Positions 1-9,996 are shown, counted from the first letter of the stretch. The stretch: DNA of 64,000 bases from JAGVIE01 sp964520905 (GCA_964520905.1 CAZFQL010000006.1:139201-203200); one strand, 5' to 3'. Notes: generated by a model not told the origin, from the sequence alone. Numbers and translations: made by a program.

Positions 1-3000
1 CGCACGTTGCTGGAATTGCAGCAGCAGAGGCAAACAACGGAGTTGGGATAGCAGGTGTAAATTGGAAAGCTAAAATTCTGCCGATTAAAGTTTTTCAAAG
101 CAGTGGTTATGGCGATGCGGCAACTATCACCCAGGGAATTATTTATGCAATGAACAAAGGAGCGACTGTTATAAATATGAGTTTTGGGAGTTACGCGCGA
201 TCACTCACTATGGAAGCCGCTCTTGCAAATGCTTATGCTCATTCTATCCTTGTGGCTGCGGCGGGTAATTATAGCTGTTGCATCAATTGCATGATCTGCG
301 GTGGACCATTCTTTCCAGCTGCGCTTTCCTATGTACTTGGTGTGCAAGCCACAAATGCCGTGGGCACTTTTGCCAGTTTCAGTAATTTTGATGAAGACGG
401 TCCCGTCTATAGCGAGTATCCCGATCTGTTGAACTATGAGCTGCGTGCCCCCGGCTTAGCACTAATAAGTACTATCCCGAACGGAAATTACCGGGTATAC
501 AGCGGTACATCAATGGCAGCGCCAGTCGTTTCAGGTGCAGTAGCGCTTTACGTGCACCATTATCCCGATCATTCCCAGGAGATGATGTGGGGAAATCTAA
601 TTAACACCACTGGACAACACCTTAACCTCTTTGCATCTCTAAATATCCAAGCCAAACCGGGACTTTCATTTGTCTCTCAAACTCTTATTGATACTCTACC
701 GGGAGATAACGCAAACGGGTTGGTCGATGCTGGCGAGTCAATCGAGCTTTGGTTCACAGCAAGAAATACTTGGGGACAATCCGACAGTGTGTTCATGGGA
801 CTCAAATTAGGCGAATATGAGGATACATCCACTGCTCATATTATTAATCCGGAGGAATTTATTGGCAGCATCAGTCCGTATGCGACCAGGACGAACGAGA
901 CAAAACCGTTTCGGATCCATGTAAGTCCACAGGTTGTCAATGACAGAGAGATCGTTTTCGACGCAACGCTCCGGTATGCGGGTGGGAATGATACTATCCA
1001 TAAGAGAGTGGTTCTTACTGTGAGCCATGGTCAGTACTTGACTGGTGTAATGGATTCAGTGTTGGTATTGACTCCTGACAAATTCTGGATTGTTAAAGGA
1101 TCGTTTAGAATTGATGGTCAAGGTGTACTGATCATCAAACCGGGAACCCACGTAAAGCTGTACAGCGAGGTCATCTTACGAGGGCGAGTTGAAGCGATCG
1201 GGACTCAAGACAGCGTAATAACCATCGAGGGTCCATATAACTTTGGCGGTAGTTCCCCAGGAGACAGCAAAGGAATAGCGAGGTATGTACACTATCTTGA
1301 TAATTCAAGTCCAATATGGATGGATACGGTCGAGTATTGTACCATAGAAAATTTCAACGGTGGCTACGTCGATGTCTTTGGGAAAGGATTGATTTCTAAT
1401 TCAGTGATTGTCAATTCTGAGGCGTTGGGGATTGGCGGGACGTTGAACATAAGGAACAATATTTCAAACAGCAATATTAGTCTCAGTTCGTATAACGGAG
1501 GGTCCGTTCGAAATGTTCTTTCGAGATTCAATAATTTTTCGAAGATTCGTATCTGGACCCCATGGTTTGTATATCAGTTCTTTCATTTCGCCAGTGATCC
1601 TCCAGCGGGGTTCACGAACAACTATCTCTCGTTCGACCACGGGTCGAAAGTTTGCGGAACGGAAAGTTACACTTCGGTAATTAACTTTCCAAATCAGTAT
1701 TGGGGAACGACTGATTCTTCAAAAATAAGAACTATGTACGATGATTTTTGGACCAATGCGAATAACCCAATTCTCAACATCAATCCCATATTGCAGGTGC
1801 CACTGGATTCTGCGCACGGTTGTGTTTGGAAAGTTTTGGTTAATGGAAAAGATGCACAGGATGAGAAAGTCGATCCTGTGGGAGTCGGTCCACAACGATT
1901 CGATGTTTATTTCAATCGTGCAATGGATACAGCATCCACTCCACAAGTTTCATTTGGAGTCAGAGAGCCGTTCAATCAGCAGGCGGTATCTGATTCTGGC
2001 CGTTGGTCGCTGGATCAAAAGGTCTGGACTGTATATAAGACAATCAAGCTTTACACAGGAGATGGTATTAATCAGATTCGTGTCTCAGGAGCGAAAGACC
2101 CAGAAGGTTTTGAGATACCGATTGAAGATATGCGGTTTGAGTTTCTGTTAGATGCTGCAGGATCCGCTTCACTTAACTTTACTGCCTACCCGGGACTTGG
2201 AAAAATACAACTCGAATGGAATAATACAGGTTTAACAGATTTGCTTGGCTTCAATATGTACCGCTTCACAAATCTTACTGATACAACTTACACCAACCCT
2301 GTCTTAATTAACCAAGAATTGATCACCGATACTCTTTATACAGACTACGATGTTGTACCCGGACAAAAGTATTACTACGAATACAAAGTAGTAAGAACGG
2401 ATTTCAGCGAGAGTGATTTTTCAAAAGTTATAGGCGCAACAGCATTAACATCGAGCGCGGGCGATGCCAATGGCGACCTTGCAGTAAATGTCCTCGACGT
2501 CATGTCGATAGTTGCGTATGTACTTGGGCAAAACCCTCAGCCATTTATTTTGGAGGCATCCGATATCAATGACGATAGCTTAATAAATGTTCTCGATATA
2601 ATAGGTGTTGTGAATATTATACTTGGCGGTACCGCAAAGACCGAAGCGATCGCTTCAACCGGAAATGCAACGATCGAACTTACCGCTGACCAACTTAATT
2701 TATCGACTGATGTTCCAGTCGCTGGAATTCAGTTTAAGCTTAGAGGATCAGGTGTCGGTGCATTACAGTTTATTCCCAATAGTGTTCTTGGCTCATTTGA
2801 AGTAGTCAGCGGTATGCAAGGTGATTCTTCGAGAACATTTATTTTATTTAGCATGTCGGGTGCAACAACACCTATCGGCCAGCATACGCTCGGAACATTC
2901 CAGGGAATCAATTCAGGTATATCGATTACGGAAGCAATCATATCTAATTCGCAAGGTCATAACATAGTAACATCGGTTTATGATAATGGCGTCCCGTTGA

Positions 3001-3284
3001 TTCCGACAGAATATTATTTATATCAGAATTACCCAAATCCATTTAACGCATCAACTAAAATACAGTATGGACTTCCTGAACGCAGTGAAGTGAAGATTTA
3101 TATTTATAACATCCTTGGACAACAGGTTAAGATGTTTGAACTCGGAGAGATAAATGCAGGAAGACACGAAGTTCTATGGGAAGGAAAGAATAACTCAGAC
3201 AATACAGTTGCAAGCGGAATTTATTTTTATCGGTTTGTTACTCCAAAATATACACAGGTGAAGAAACTTGTCTTAATCAAATAA
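1..3284 (+). CDS. Secreted subtilisin-like (S8) serine peptidase with dockerin and T9SS sorting domain, 5' partial
   Basis: The frame is open from base 3, so the gene starts outside the window; the ATG at 150 is internal. The first residues are HVAGIAAA, the end of the HGTHVAG motif, so the catalytic His and Asp lie upstream. The oxyanion-hole Asn (AAAGN, near 270) and catalytic Ser (GTSMAAP, 504-524) are present. After the protease come a beta-rich linker region, an FN3-like segment (about 2160-2440), a dockerin type I-like pair of calcium loops (GDANGDLAVNVLDVM and DINDDSLINVLDII, about 2460-2630), a cohesin-like beta domain and a C-terminal T9SS sorting domain (YQNYPNPFNAST to KKLVLIK). 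The protein is expected to be exported through the outer membrane and attached or released. It is the first of a run of + strand secreted-protein genes. The substrate is unknown. Confidence 0.9.
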   Translation, partial: HVAGIAAAEANNGVGIAGVNWKAKILPIKVFQSSGYGDAATITQGIIYAMNKGATVINMSFGSYARSLTMEAALANAYAHSILVAAAGNYSCCINCMICGGPFFPAALSYVLGVQATNAVGTFASFSNFDEDGPVYSEYPDLLNYELRAPGLALISTIPNGNYRVYSGTSMAAPVVSGAVALYVHHYPDHSQEMMWGNLINTTGQHLNLFASLNIQAKPGLSFVSQTLIDTLPGDNANGLVDAGESIELWFTARNTWGQSDSVFMGLKLGEYEDTSTAHIINPEEFIGSISPYATRTNETKPFRIHVSPQVVNDREIVFDATLRYAGGNDTIHKRVVLTVSHGQYLTGVMDSVLVLTPDKFWIVKGSFRIDGQGVLIIKPGTHVKLYSEVILRGRVEAIGTQDSVITIEGPYNFGGSSPGDSKGIARYVHYLDNSSPIWMDTVEYCTIENFNGGYVDVFGKGLISNSVIVNSEALGIGGTLNIRNNISNSNISLSSYNGGSVRNVLSRFNNFSKIRIWTPWFVYQFFHFASDPPAGFTNNYLSFDHGSKVCGTESYTSVINFPNQYWGTTDSSKIRTMYDDFWTNANNPILNINPILQVPLDSAHGCVWKVLVNGKDAQDEKVDPVGVGPQRFDVYFNRAMDTASTPQVSFGVREPFNQQAVSDSGRWSLDQKVWTVYKTIKLYTGDGINQIRVSGAKDPEGFEIPIEDMRFEFLLDAAGSASLNFTAYPGLGKIQLEWNNTGLTDLLGFNMYRFTNLTDTTYTNPVLINQELITDTLYTDYDVVPGQKYYYEYKVVRTDFSESDFSKVIGATALTSSAGDANGDLAVNVLDVMSIVAYVLGQNPQPFILEASDINDDSLINVLDIIGVVNIILGGTAKTEAIASTGNATIELTADQLNLSTDVPVAGIQFKLRGSGVGALQFIPNSVLGSFEVVSGMQGDSSRTFILFSMSGATTPIGQHTLGTFQGINSGISITEAIISNSQGHNIVTSVYDNGVPLIPTEYYLYQNYPNPFNASTKIQYGLPERSEVKIYIYNILGQQVKMFELGEINAGRHEVLWEGKNNSDNTVASGIYFYRFVTPKYTQVKKLVLIK

Positions 3285-3333
3285 GTATCAAATGACTTCA
3301 CGAATATAAAACAATAATGGAGTGATAAAAAAT

Positions 3334-5499
3334 ATGACAAAATACATAATCATATTATATTTGCTGCTGGTCTGTGCTGCCGCGGGACAAAACACGATTT
3401 GGATTGATAGTGTTCAATCGGGACCAAGACAAACTGTTCAGTTTTCGGTAATAATTGAAAACTCACAACCGTTTGTAGCTTTCCAATTTGATATTGAAAT
3501 GCCAAATGTTCTGACATATACAACAGGTTCTGCACAGCTTACATCAAGAACAAATGGACATCAGCTTGCTGTAACTTTATTGGATCAAAGCACAATAAGA
3601 ATCATTTGTTATTCTTTAACACTCAATACTTTTTTGGGAAACAGCGGAACGGTATTGACTTTTAATGCAGTTGCGAACGCTAAACCCGGTACGTTCAGTT
3701 TATCGTTTGTCAATCCAGTTCTCGGAGATTCTTCAGAAAACAATATTCTTACCGGTTCACGATCGGGACAGTATATACTTTTTGCTCCCGATATAAAATT
3801 GGATGTTGATTCGCTCGACTTTGGAAGCGTCCCGTTAATGCAATCCTCAATCCGCACAATCACTATTACAAATCAAGGTAATCAACCGCTTACCATTACG
3901 GGTCTCCATTCCACTCAACCTGAAATTTATTTTGAAGACACCAGCCAGATAGTAATACCAGCAGGTGGATTTATCAACAGAGTAGTTCGTTTCCAACCGT
4001 TGGTTAAGGGAAAAAAGTCTGGCGCACTCAGAATTAGAAGTAACGATCCTGATGATACTTTAAAGATCATTCACACATATGCTCACGCTTATGCTGTTAA
4101 CGAAGTCAGAGTCGGTTCCGCCCTCGCCCGTTCGGGATATACGATTCAATTTCGGATTAGAATAAATAATATGGAACCGTTTGTGGCTTTTGAGTTTACT
4201 CTCACGCTTCCATCGGTAATGAAGTTTGTTTCGGGTTCTCAGCAACTTACGACAAGAAAAGTCGATCATATAATATCTACCGATACAATTGCCGGAAACA
4301 AACTAAGAGTCATTGTTTTCTCTCCAACCAATAGTATTTTTTCGGGCAGTGATGGTGACATTGCCGAACTGACTTTCGAAGTCGAGGGAACGGGCGGTTT
4401 TTATTCAATTCCTGTAAGCAGCGCACTAATTGGAGATTCCGCAGGAATCAACACCGTCTCAGCGTCTTATGGTGGAACGCTAGAAATTGCCGCACCGAGA
4501 ATTCAACTTGAAAGCAACACAATTAATTTTGGTAATGTCTCAATATTTGATACCGCGCTTACTACAGTGCAGATTTCCAACACCGGCAGCGATACACTAA
4601 GAATAAATTCTATAACAGGAGGAGATTCCACTTTCTATGTCGAAACGTCGTTTCCATTTTCTTTATCTCCTTCTGCGTCAACCCAACTTCATATCCGATT
4701 TCATAATGGAATTAAAGGAAATTATTCCAAGAGATTAACAATCTTGCATAATGATGTGGTTGCAAATCCATCATACATCGATCTCACGGCAACAACTTTT
4801 ATTCCGAATCGCTTACAGGTTATCTCTACATCTGGAGAACAAAACTCTGTAATACCTTTATCATTTGGAGTAACTAACAATGAACAGTTCGTTGGATTTC
4901 AATTTGATGTCGCACTTCCGCAAATGATAGTATTTCTACCTGGAACGGTAGAATTAAGTACCAGAGGACAGGACCATTCTGTTTCTGCAAGTGTTCTTCC
5001 AAACGGTGATATAAGAATTTTAGCTTTCTCACTTACCCAAGCTCCGTTCCTTGGCGATTCGGGAGAAGTAGTAAGATTTGATGTCAATCTTACCGCAGAT
5101 ACGAGCACTTATCCCATCGAGCTTAAAAATGTTATTATCGGAAATTCGACAAATCAGAATATCGCCTCGGGTTTTGATAATGGAACTATTGATGTTTTAG
5201 TTAATACTTCGGTAAGTGAAATGAGCGGTTTACCAAAAAACTATGCTCTCAGCCAAAACTATCCCAACCCCTTCAACCCATCAACAATTATCAATTATCA
5301 ATTACCAATTGACAATTGGGTAACGCTGAAGGTGTACAACGTGCTTGGGCAGGAAGTAATGACTATAGTTAATGAAGATAAGAAGATAGGAAGATATGAA
5401 GTTGAGTTTAATGCTTCCACCCTTTCAAGCGGTGTCTATTTCTATAGATTGATTGCAACTGACTATGTCTCGACAAAGAAATTATTATTAACAAAATAA
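3334..5499 (+). CDS. T9SS-secreted protein with three cohesin-like domains alternating with two choice-of-anchor-D domains
   Basis: An N-terminal signal peptide (MTKYIIILYLLLVCAAAG) is followed by three similar blocks of about 125 residues sharing 'EPFVAFQF...P..l.y..GS..L..R...H' and ending near 'G(D/N)S...N', which I read as cohesin-like beta sandwiches. Between them lie two blocks with the 'LDFGSVPL...ITNQGNQPLTI' pattern of ASH/choice-of-anchor-D domains. The protein ends with a canonical T9SS sorting domain (NYPNPFNPST ... SGVYFYRL ... KKLLLTK). I use ATG 3334 rather than GTG 3322 because GGAG (3319-3322) is correctly placed only for the ATG. The gene lies 49 bp after the dockerin-bearing peptidase, which makes an interaction between the two conceivable. 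Domain names rest on pattern recognition; no database match was run. Confidence 0.75.
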   Translation: MTKYIIILYLLLVCAAAGQNTIWIDSVQSGPRQTVQFSVIIENSQPFVAFQFDIEMPNVLTYTTGSAQLTSRTNGHQLAVTLLDQSTIRIICYSLTLNTFLGNSGTVLTFNAVANAKPGTFSLSFVNPVLGDSSENNILTGSRSGQYILFAPDIKLDVDSLDFGSVPLMQSSIRTITITNQGNQPLTITGLHSTQPEIYFEDTSQIVIPAGGFINRVVRFQPLVKGKKSGALRIRSNDPDDTLKIIHTYAHAYAVNEVRVGSALARSGYTIQFRIRINNMEPFVAFEFTLTLPSVMKFVSGSQQLTTRKVDHIISTDTIAGNKLRVIVFSPTNSIFSGSDGDIAELTFEVEGTGGFYSIPVSSALIGDSAGINTVSASYGGTLEIAAPRIQLESNTINFGNVSIFDTALTTVQISNTGSDTLRINSITGGDSTFYVETSFPFSLSPSASTQLHIRFHNGIKGNYSKRLTILHNDVVANPSYIDLTATTFIPNRLQVISTSGEQNSVIPLSFGVTNNEQFVGFQFDVALPQMIVFLPGTVELSTRGQDHSVSASVLPNGDIRILAFSLTQAPFLGDSGEVVRFDVNLTADTSTYPIELKNVIIGNSTNQNIASGFDNGTIDVLVNTSVSEMSGLPKNYALSQNYPNPFNPSTIINYQLPIDNWVTLKVYNVLGQEVMTIVNEDKKIGRYEVEFNASTLSSGVYFYRLIATDYVSTKKLLLTK

Positions 5500-5533
5500 A
5501 TGAGCTATCACAAATTTTAGATAGGAGCAAGAT

Positions 5534-6376
5534 ATGAAATTCATTTTGATAATTTGCATTATGGTCTCGATCTCATTGCCCATGGAAATCAAAGCTCAGG
5601 ATTCTGAGTTCGAGGACACTCCCTATTTTTCGGGAATGCCGAACTATAAAATAATAGATGCCGCAGACAAAGAATTTGATAAATACAACTTCTTTAACGG
5701 CAAGAATTGTGCAACAATCGAAGGAAAGAAATTTTCAAGAAGTTATACTTTGAAGGAAGATGCAAAGCAATCGAGCGATTTACAGATCTCCCGAAACTAT
5801 TCAACCGCTGTCAAGAACATGGGCGGAATAGTTGTATTCGAAGGAGTGTGCGAAGGCGCCAATTGTGCCGAGAACTGCGGCTATCAAATGATGGTTGGAA
5901 AAGTCCTTAAAGATAACAACGAGATGTGGGTAGAAGTGGTACCCTTCAATGATGGCAACGACTACTATCTTACCATAATAGTAAAAGAAGAAATGAAACA
6001 GGATGTAACGGCGAATGCAATGCTCGACTCTCTGAACCGTAAGGGATATATTGCTCTCTATATAAACTTCGATACGGGCAAATCAACAATCAAATCCGAA
6101 TCAAAACCGATCATATCGCAAATTGTGGAGATGATGAAGGCAAATACTGACCTCAAACTTAGTGTAGAAGGACACACAGATAATGTTGGAAAACCGAAAT
6201 CGAATAAGACTCTGTCTGAAGAAAGGGCAAAGTCGGTTGTTGCTGCAATCGTATCTGATGGAATCGATGCCAAACGCTTAAGTTCTGTAGGACATGGACA
6301 AGATAAACCAATAGCCGACAATAAAACTGAAGAAGGAAGAGCAAAGAACCGCAGGGTTGAGCTGGTGAAAAAGTAA
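5534..6376 (+). CDS. OmpA family protein, peptidoglycan-associated
   Basis: A 280-residue protein with a signal peptide (cleavage near MEIKAQ). The last ~110 residues form an OmpA/MotB peptidoglycan-binding domain: YINFDTGKSTIK, then LSVEGHTDNVG, then LSEERAKSVVAAI, and RRVEL at the end. The central part (residues 30-160) contains paired cysteines and no obvious barrel strands, so this is probably a periplasmic or lipid-independent OmpA-like protein, not a porin. AGGAG sits 8 bp upstream of the ATG. It follows the cohesin-like gene by 34 bp and may be co-transcribed with it. Confidence 0.88.
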   Translation: MKFILIICIMVSISLPMEIKAQDSEFEDTPYFSGMPNYKIIDAADKEFDKYNFFNGKNCATIEGKKFSRSYTLKEDAKQSSDLQISRNYSTAVKNMGGIVVFEGVCEGANCAENCGYQMMVGKVLKDNNEMWVEVVPFNDGNDYYLTIIVKEEMKQDVTANAMLDSLNRKGYIALYINFDTGKSTIKSESKPIISQIVEMMKANTDLKLSVEGHTDNVGKPKSNKTLSEERAKSVVAAIVSDGIDAKRLSSVGHGQDKPIADNKTEEGRAKNRRVELVKK

Positions 6377-6437
6377 ATAAAGCCATCACCGTAAAGATCA
6401 AACTGCATTGATGTAATAAGAAAGGTAAAGTGCAATC

Positions 6438-7565
6438 ATGAATATTTTCAGTACTTTAAAAAAATACGGGAAGTGCATATTTTTATCCTTGTCGATATTA
6501 TTTTTCGTGACATGTCTGCTGCACGATTTTGTATATGCTCAAGATTTAATACCGAAACTTTCTGAGAGCGAGATCAGGTTAGTAATTCCCATCTTGAAAG
6601 CAGAAATCGCAGGGTATGGTCAGCTTGAAAAAGCAATAGAAATGGAACAAGATGCGCGTCTTGCACTTATTGATGACATAAAATCAGGAAAAATTGATCC
6701 TCTTGCATGGCTGAAGCAAAGGTCTAAATATGTCATTGTTCCCCCGGGAGTAATCTATGAACCTGCTTGCTCACGTGCTGTATCAATCGCGGGTTGGGAA
6801 ATGATTATGCAAGAGGGAGAGCCAGAAATTGTCAATACACCACCAGTACAACCCACGGCTATCTTCACGTTCGGAAAGAAGATCCCCGCAATCAATAAAA
6901 ATGCTCTCGTTAATAGAAGTAAAAATCTTGACATTAGTGGTGAAAGCATCTACAACATAAACGACCCCAGTTATAAAGAAATGCGCTCCATTCTTGAGAA
7001 GTCCCGTTCTTTTTATTCTAAGGAGGAATTCTCCGCTGACTATAATCAGTCCGGGAATGCTGTGATATTTTATCCTCACGATGCTGAAGGAGAAATCTCA
7101 GGTGTTGTATTTGATCTATATTGGAAAGCTTTTGATCCTAATTTTCCTGATGTAAGAAAAAACTGCATGTCACTTCCTATAGGACCAACCATAGAAATCG
7201 AAGCTGGCGACAAACTGATGGAAAAAGTCTTCAAACAATTACCAAAAATTAGTACGGATGATGACAATATCAAAAAAGCTCTGCAGAAAGCAGGCATTAC
7301 CGAAGACCGGTATGGAGAAATAAAAGCGGCTCTTATTGTAGCGCGTGCAAACAGCGAGAATCCGGAAGAACAAGAACCGCCACCACTTGATATCACTCCT
7401 ACAACACCGGAAGAGAAACAGGCAGCTCAGGAGTACGAAAAAACAGTTCAAATGATGAAAGAAGAAATCAGAACAAAGAAAAACAATATTCAACTTTATA
7501 AAAAATACAAGTCAGATCTTGATCCGACTCTTGATATCTTTCAGAAATATATGGGCGGGCAATAA
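6438..7565 (+). CDS. Exported protein of unknown function
   Basis: I do not recognise this 375-residue protein. It has an N-terminal hydrophobic segment ending FVYAQD that looks like a signal peptide, a helical N-terminal region (residues 35-85), a central mixed region with 'YIIVPPGVIYEP', and a charged, coiled-coil-like C-terminal ~80 residues rich in E, K and Q. No T9SS sorting domain is present, so it should be periplasmic or outer-membrane associated. It lies 61 bp after the OmpA-family gene in the same orientation. Confidence 0.75.
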   Translation: MNIFSTLKKYGKCIFLSLSILFFVTCLLHDFVYAQDLIPKLSESEIRLVIPILKAEIAGYGQLEKAIEMEQDARLALIDDIKSGKIDPLAWLKQRSKYVIVPPGVIYEPACSRAVSIAGWEMIMQEGEPEIVNTPPVQPTAIFTFGKKIPAINKNALVNRSKNLDISGESIYNINDPSYKEMRSILEKSRSFYSKEEFSADYNQSGNAVIFYPHDAEGEISGVVFDLYWKAFDPNFPDVRKNCMSLPIGPTIEIEAGDKLMEKVFKQLPKISTDDDNIKKALQKAGITEDRYGEIKAALIVARANSENPEEQEPPPLDITPTTPEEKQAAQEYEKTVQMMKEEIRTKKNNIQLYKKYKSDLDPTLDIFQKYMGGQ

Positions 7566-7731
7566 TGTTTGAGCGAAAATTTAATTAACACAAAAATAGG
7601 AGTTATCTTATGAACAAATTGATATACCCAAAGCTTCATTCGTTTCACTGAAGGCGTACAATGTTCTTGGACAGGAAGTGATGACTTTAGTCAATGAAGA
7701 TAAGAAGGTTGGAAGATATGAAGTTAAGTTC

Positions 7732-7761
7732 TCCGCCGAAGGAGGGTCAGCCTCTGGCGGA
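7732..7761. repeat. 30-bp palindromic element inserted in a sorting domain
   Basis: The ends are TCCGCC (7732-7737) and GGCGGA (7756-7761). Compared with the intact sorting domain at 5400-5430, the remnant has exactly 10 extra codons (SAEGGSASGG) here, between 'GAAGTTAAGTTC' and 'AACGCTTCC'. The insertion is therefore in frame. It resembles the GC-rich palindromes near 33838 and 39246. Confidence 0.65.
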
Positions 7762-7816
7762 AACGCTTCCACCCTTTCGAGCGGCATTTACTTCTACCGA
7801 CTTGTGGTGAGTTCAA

Positions 7817-7849
7817 TCGAACCATTGGTTGCTGGTGATTTTGGTTCGA
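7817..7849. repeat. Second palindromic element in the same sorting-domain remnant
   Basis: A perfect 8-bp inverted repeat, TCGAACCA (7817-7824) and TGGTTCGA (7842-7849), brackets a segment encoding IEPLVAGDFG. Sorting domains elsewhere in the window do not have these residues between YFYRL and STKK. Confidence 0.5.
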
Positions 7850-7988
7850 CAAAGAAATTTATCCTCATCAAATAAACCAGTTGATTTATAAATTTATTGT
7901 ATTAAATTATTACTCAAGATAGCGTAGATGTTAGCATCAAATTAATCATCAACATATAATATCATATCACACAATAAGGAGACCTGCT

Positions 7989-9881
7989 ATGAAGAAGTTG
8001 ATAACATATTTATTCATCTCTGCACTTATCTTATTTTCTGTTCTATCTGAGATAAGAGCGGATTATAATCTCCCGGATAGTTTAATCTTTCAGGGGTCAC
8101 AGATCGATACCGGTCAAACGTGGCGTACCGCCACAGCAACATCCTTCGGTCACTATACCATCAATGCATATTTTGAAGAGCCAAACGGGAACGAACACAT
8201 GGCGTACGTCGATAATTATAAATTATTTTACTTTAAGTCAACCAATAATGGTATAACATGGAGTCAAGAACAGATAACAACAGGACACGAAGGAGATATT
8301 CAAAACTGTGCAATAACTGTTGATACGGCAGGTAAGGTGTTTATCGGAATTACCGTTCATGATTTATACAACTATGCAAATCCGAGCGGGATTACCTCAA
8401 CAACACAGTATTTTTTATTCGATGCATATTGTATCAATAACAAAACCGGAACATGGGTAACGGAGCTTGTCGGACTTCATCCAAGCAATTACGGTCCAAA
8501 AATTGCCGGTATGTTCGTCGATGCGAATAATAATGTCCATTTTGTTGCAAACTATTATGGATGGTATAGCAATGGCGGCACCGCCTGGGAATGGGTAAGA
8601 AATTCAACCACAAATACCTGGGGGGCGAGAGCAAATATCGTTCAGTTTACCGATATGCCGGTTGATAGATTGATCTATGATACTTATACGATCGTACCTG
8701 ACCAACAAGGGAATGTTACTATAGTTATGTCCAGAAACATATCCCCCACCACTACCGCTAAACCAAGATTATTTTATGTTCGGCATAATGGCACAAGTTG
8801 GCAAGCACCCGTTACCATTTCCGATAGTGTTGCGGTTGCCTGGAACAGATTCGATGCGGTAGTTGATACTGCCGGCCATACTTACATTGCTTACTTGCAA
8901 AACAACGCGCAGGGTGTCCCTGTATTAAAGATGATGAAAGATTTTCAACCGGCGCAAACGGTTGCACTGAATCTCGCTCCGGATGATACTCTTTATTATT
9001 TCAGGTTACACTGTAATTCCGAAGGATTGTTCACTATGTATCTAACGATCAAGAATCAAAACGTTCATACAACTTTCAGCAGGGATGCCATCAATTGGTC
9101 CGATCCTGTCCCTACTCCGGATGACCTAAAAAATTATATGGGCGGTATAATTGTTAGAACAGATGCACGAGGAGGATATTTTACAGATTACTGCAAGCAA
9201 ATATTAGCAATAGCGGGACCCCGCTCTGCTTTACCCTACGGTCCAGATACTTTATTATACGGAAGCATCAGGATTCTTGGGATTCCATCATCTCCGGGTT
9301 TGATTACGCCGCCAAACTCCGCAACTGTTGATTCATCGAGCGTTACGTTCAACTGGACATCTTCGCTTCCGGAGGTAACTCATTACTGGCTTGAGATAGA
9401 TACAACATCGCAATTCAATACTCCGTTTATAGATTCGACAATTACAACTACGGATTATACCTACAATCAACTCGAAGCTTATAAAACGTACTATTGGAAA
9501 GTGAAGGCAAGAAATCAGAGATGCTGGGGTGAATTCAGCGAGGTATATTCGTTCAATGCCATTTTTGTTTCTGTAGATGATGCGAAAGAACTTCCGGCAA
9601 AATACATGCTTTCTCAAAACTATCCTAACCCGTTCAACCCGAGCACAATGATCAGTTATCAACTCCCAACGCAAAGCCAAGTTTCACTGAAAGTCTTTGA
9701 TGTGCTTGGCAGTGAAGTGGTTACATTAGTGAATGGGATTGTAGAGGCGGGGTATAAATCGGTGGAATTCAATACAGACAATTTACCGAGCGGTATCTAC
9801 TTCTACCGCCTCGATGCAGTGAGTATGAGCGATCCGGGCAAGTCGTTCACACAAGTCAAGAAAATGCTCTTGATGAAATAG
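7989..9881 (+). CDS. Large secreted protein with sialidase/BNR-like N-terminus, FN3-like domain and T9SS sorting domain
   Basis: A 630-residue protein with signal peptide (MKKLITYLFISALILFSVLSEIRA). Residues ~30-420 have repeated 'LFYFKSTNNGITWS' and 'HVHF/FIGIT' strands typical of BNR/sialidase-like propellers, but I see no catalytic Arg triad and assign no activity. An FN3-like domain follows (PSSPGLITPPNSATVDSS to YYWKVKARN, residues ~435-525), then a T9SS sorting domain (SQNYPNPFNPST to KKMLLMK). GGAG lies 8 bp before the ATG. The gene is the last of the first + strand block and converges on the pyrophosphatase gene across a shared terminator. Confidence 0.85.
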   Translation: MKKLITYLFISALILFSVLSEIRADYNLPDSLIFQGSQIDTGQTWRTATATSFGHYTINAYFEEPNGNEHMAYVDNYKLFYFKSTNNGITWSQEQITTGHEGDIQNCAITVDTAGKVFIGITVHDLYNYANPSGITSTTQYFLFDAYCINNKTGTWVTELVGLHPSNYGPKIAGMFVDANNNVHFVANYYGWYSNGGTAWEWVRNSTTNTWGARANIVQFTDMPVDRLIYDTYTIVPDQQGNVTIVMSRNISPTTTAKPRLFYVRHNGTSWQAPVTISDSVAVAWNRFDAVVDTAGHTYIAYLQNNAQGVPVLKMMKDFQPAQTVALNLAPDDTLYYFRLHCNSEGLFTMYLTIKNQNVHTTFSRDAINWSDPVPTPDDLKNYMGGIIVRTDARGGYFTDYCKQILAIAGPRSALPYGPDTLLYGSIRILGIPSSPGLITPPNSATVDSSSVTFNWTSSLPEVTHYWLEIDTTSQFNTPFIDSTITTTDYTYNQLEAYKTYYWKVKARNQRCWGEFSEVYSFNAIFVSVDDAKELPAKYMLSQNYPNPFNPSTMISYQLPTQSQVSLKVFDVLGSEVVTLVNGIVEAGYKSVEFNTDNLPSGIYFYRLDAVSMSDPGKSFTQVKKMLLMK

Positions 9882-9905
9882 TAGCGCACGATATGAGGAA
9901 ACTCA

Positions 9906-9942
9906 AAGAGGCTGTCTCAAAAAGTAAAAGAGACAGCCTCTT
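9906..9942. terminator. Bidirectional stem-loop between convergent genes
   Basis: A perfect 13-bp stem, AAGAGGCTGTCTC (9906-9918) and its complement (9930-9942), with an 11-base A-rich loop. It lies 24 bp after the + strand stop and 54 bp after the - strand hppA stop. No long T tract follows, so termination is inferred from position and stem strength. Confidence 0.75.
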
Positions 9943-9996
9943 CCATAATTCTCCATAACAATCCGCTCGTATTGTAAACCACCGAACGGTTAATAA

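Larger units (their letters stand above)
7610..7875 (+). pseudogene. Remnant of a T9SS cargo gene: start codon plus frameshifted sorting domain
   Basis: A good ribosome binding site (AGGAG, about 7598-7602) precedes ATG 7610, but this frame ends after 13 codons (TGA at 7649). In the neighbouring frame, from about 7618, a sorting-domain tail is open to 7875: IDIPKASFVSLKAYNVLGQEV, GRYEVKF, SGIYFYRL and STKKFILIK. No ATG exists in that frame before the domain; the nearest starts are GTG 7678 and ATG 7681, inside the domain. The simplest reading is that the body of a secreted-protein gene was deleted, joining its start to its sorting signal out of frame. Two palindromic insertions (7732-7761 and 7817-7849) lie inside the remnant. 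Confidence 0.7.

Noticed and set aside
150..152. ATG 150 as start of the S8 peptidase
   Set aside because: The same frame upstream encodes HVAGIAAA, part of the catalytic His motif, so the ATG is internal.
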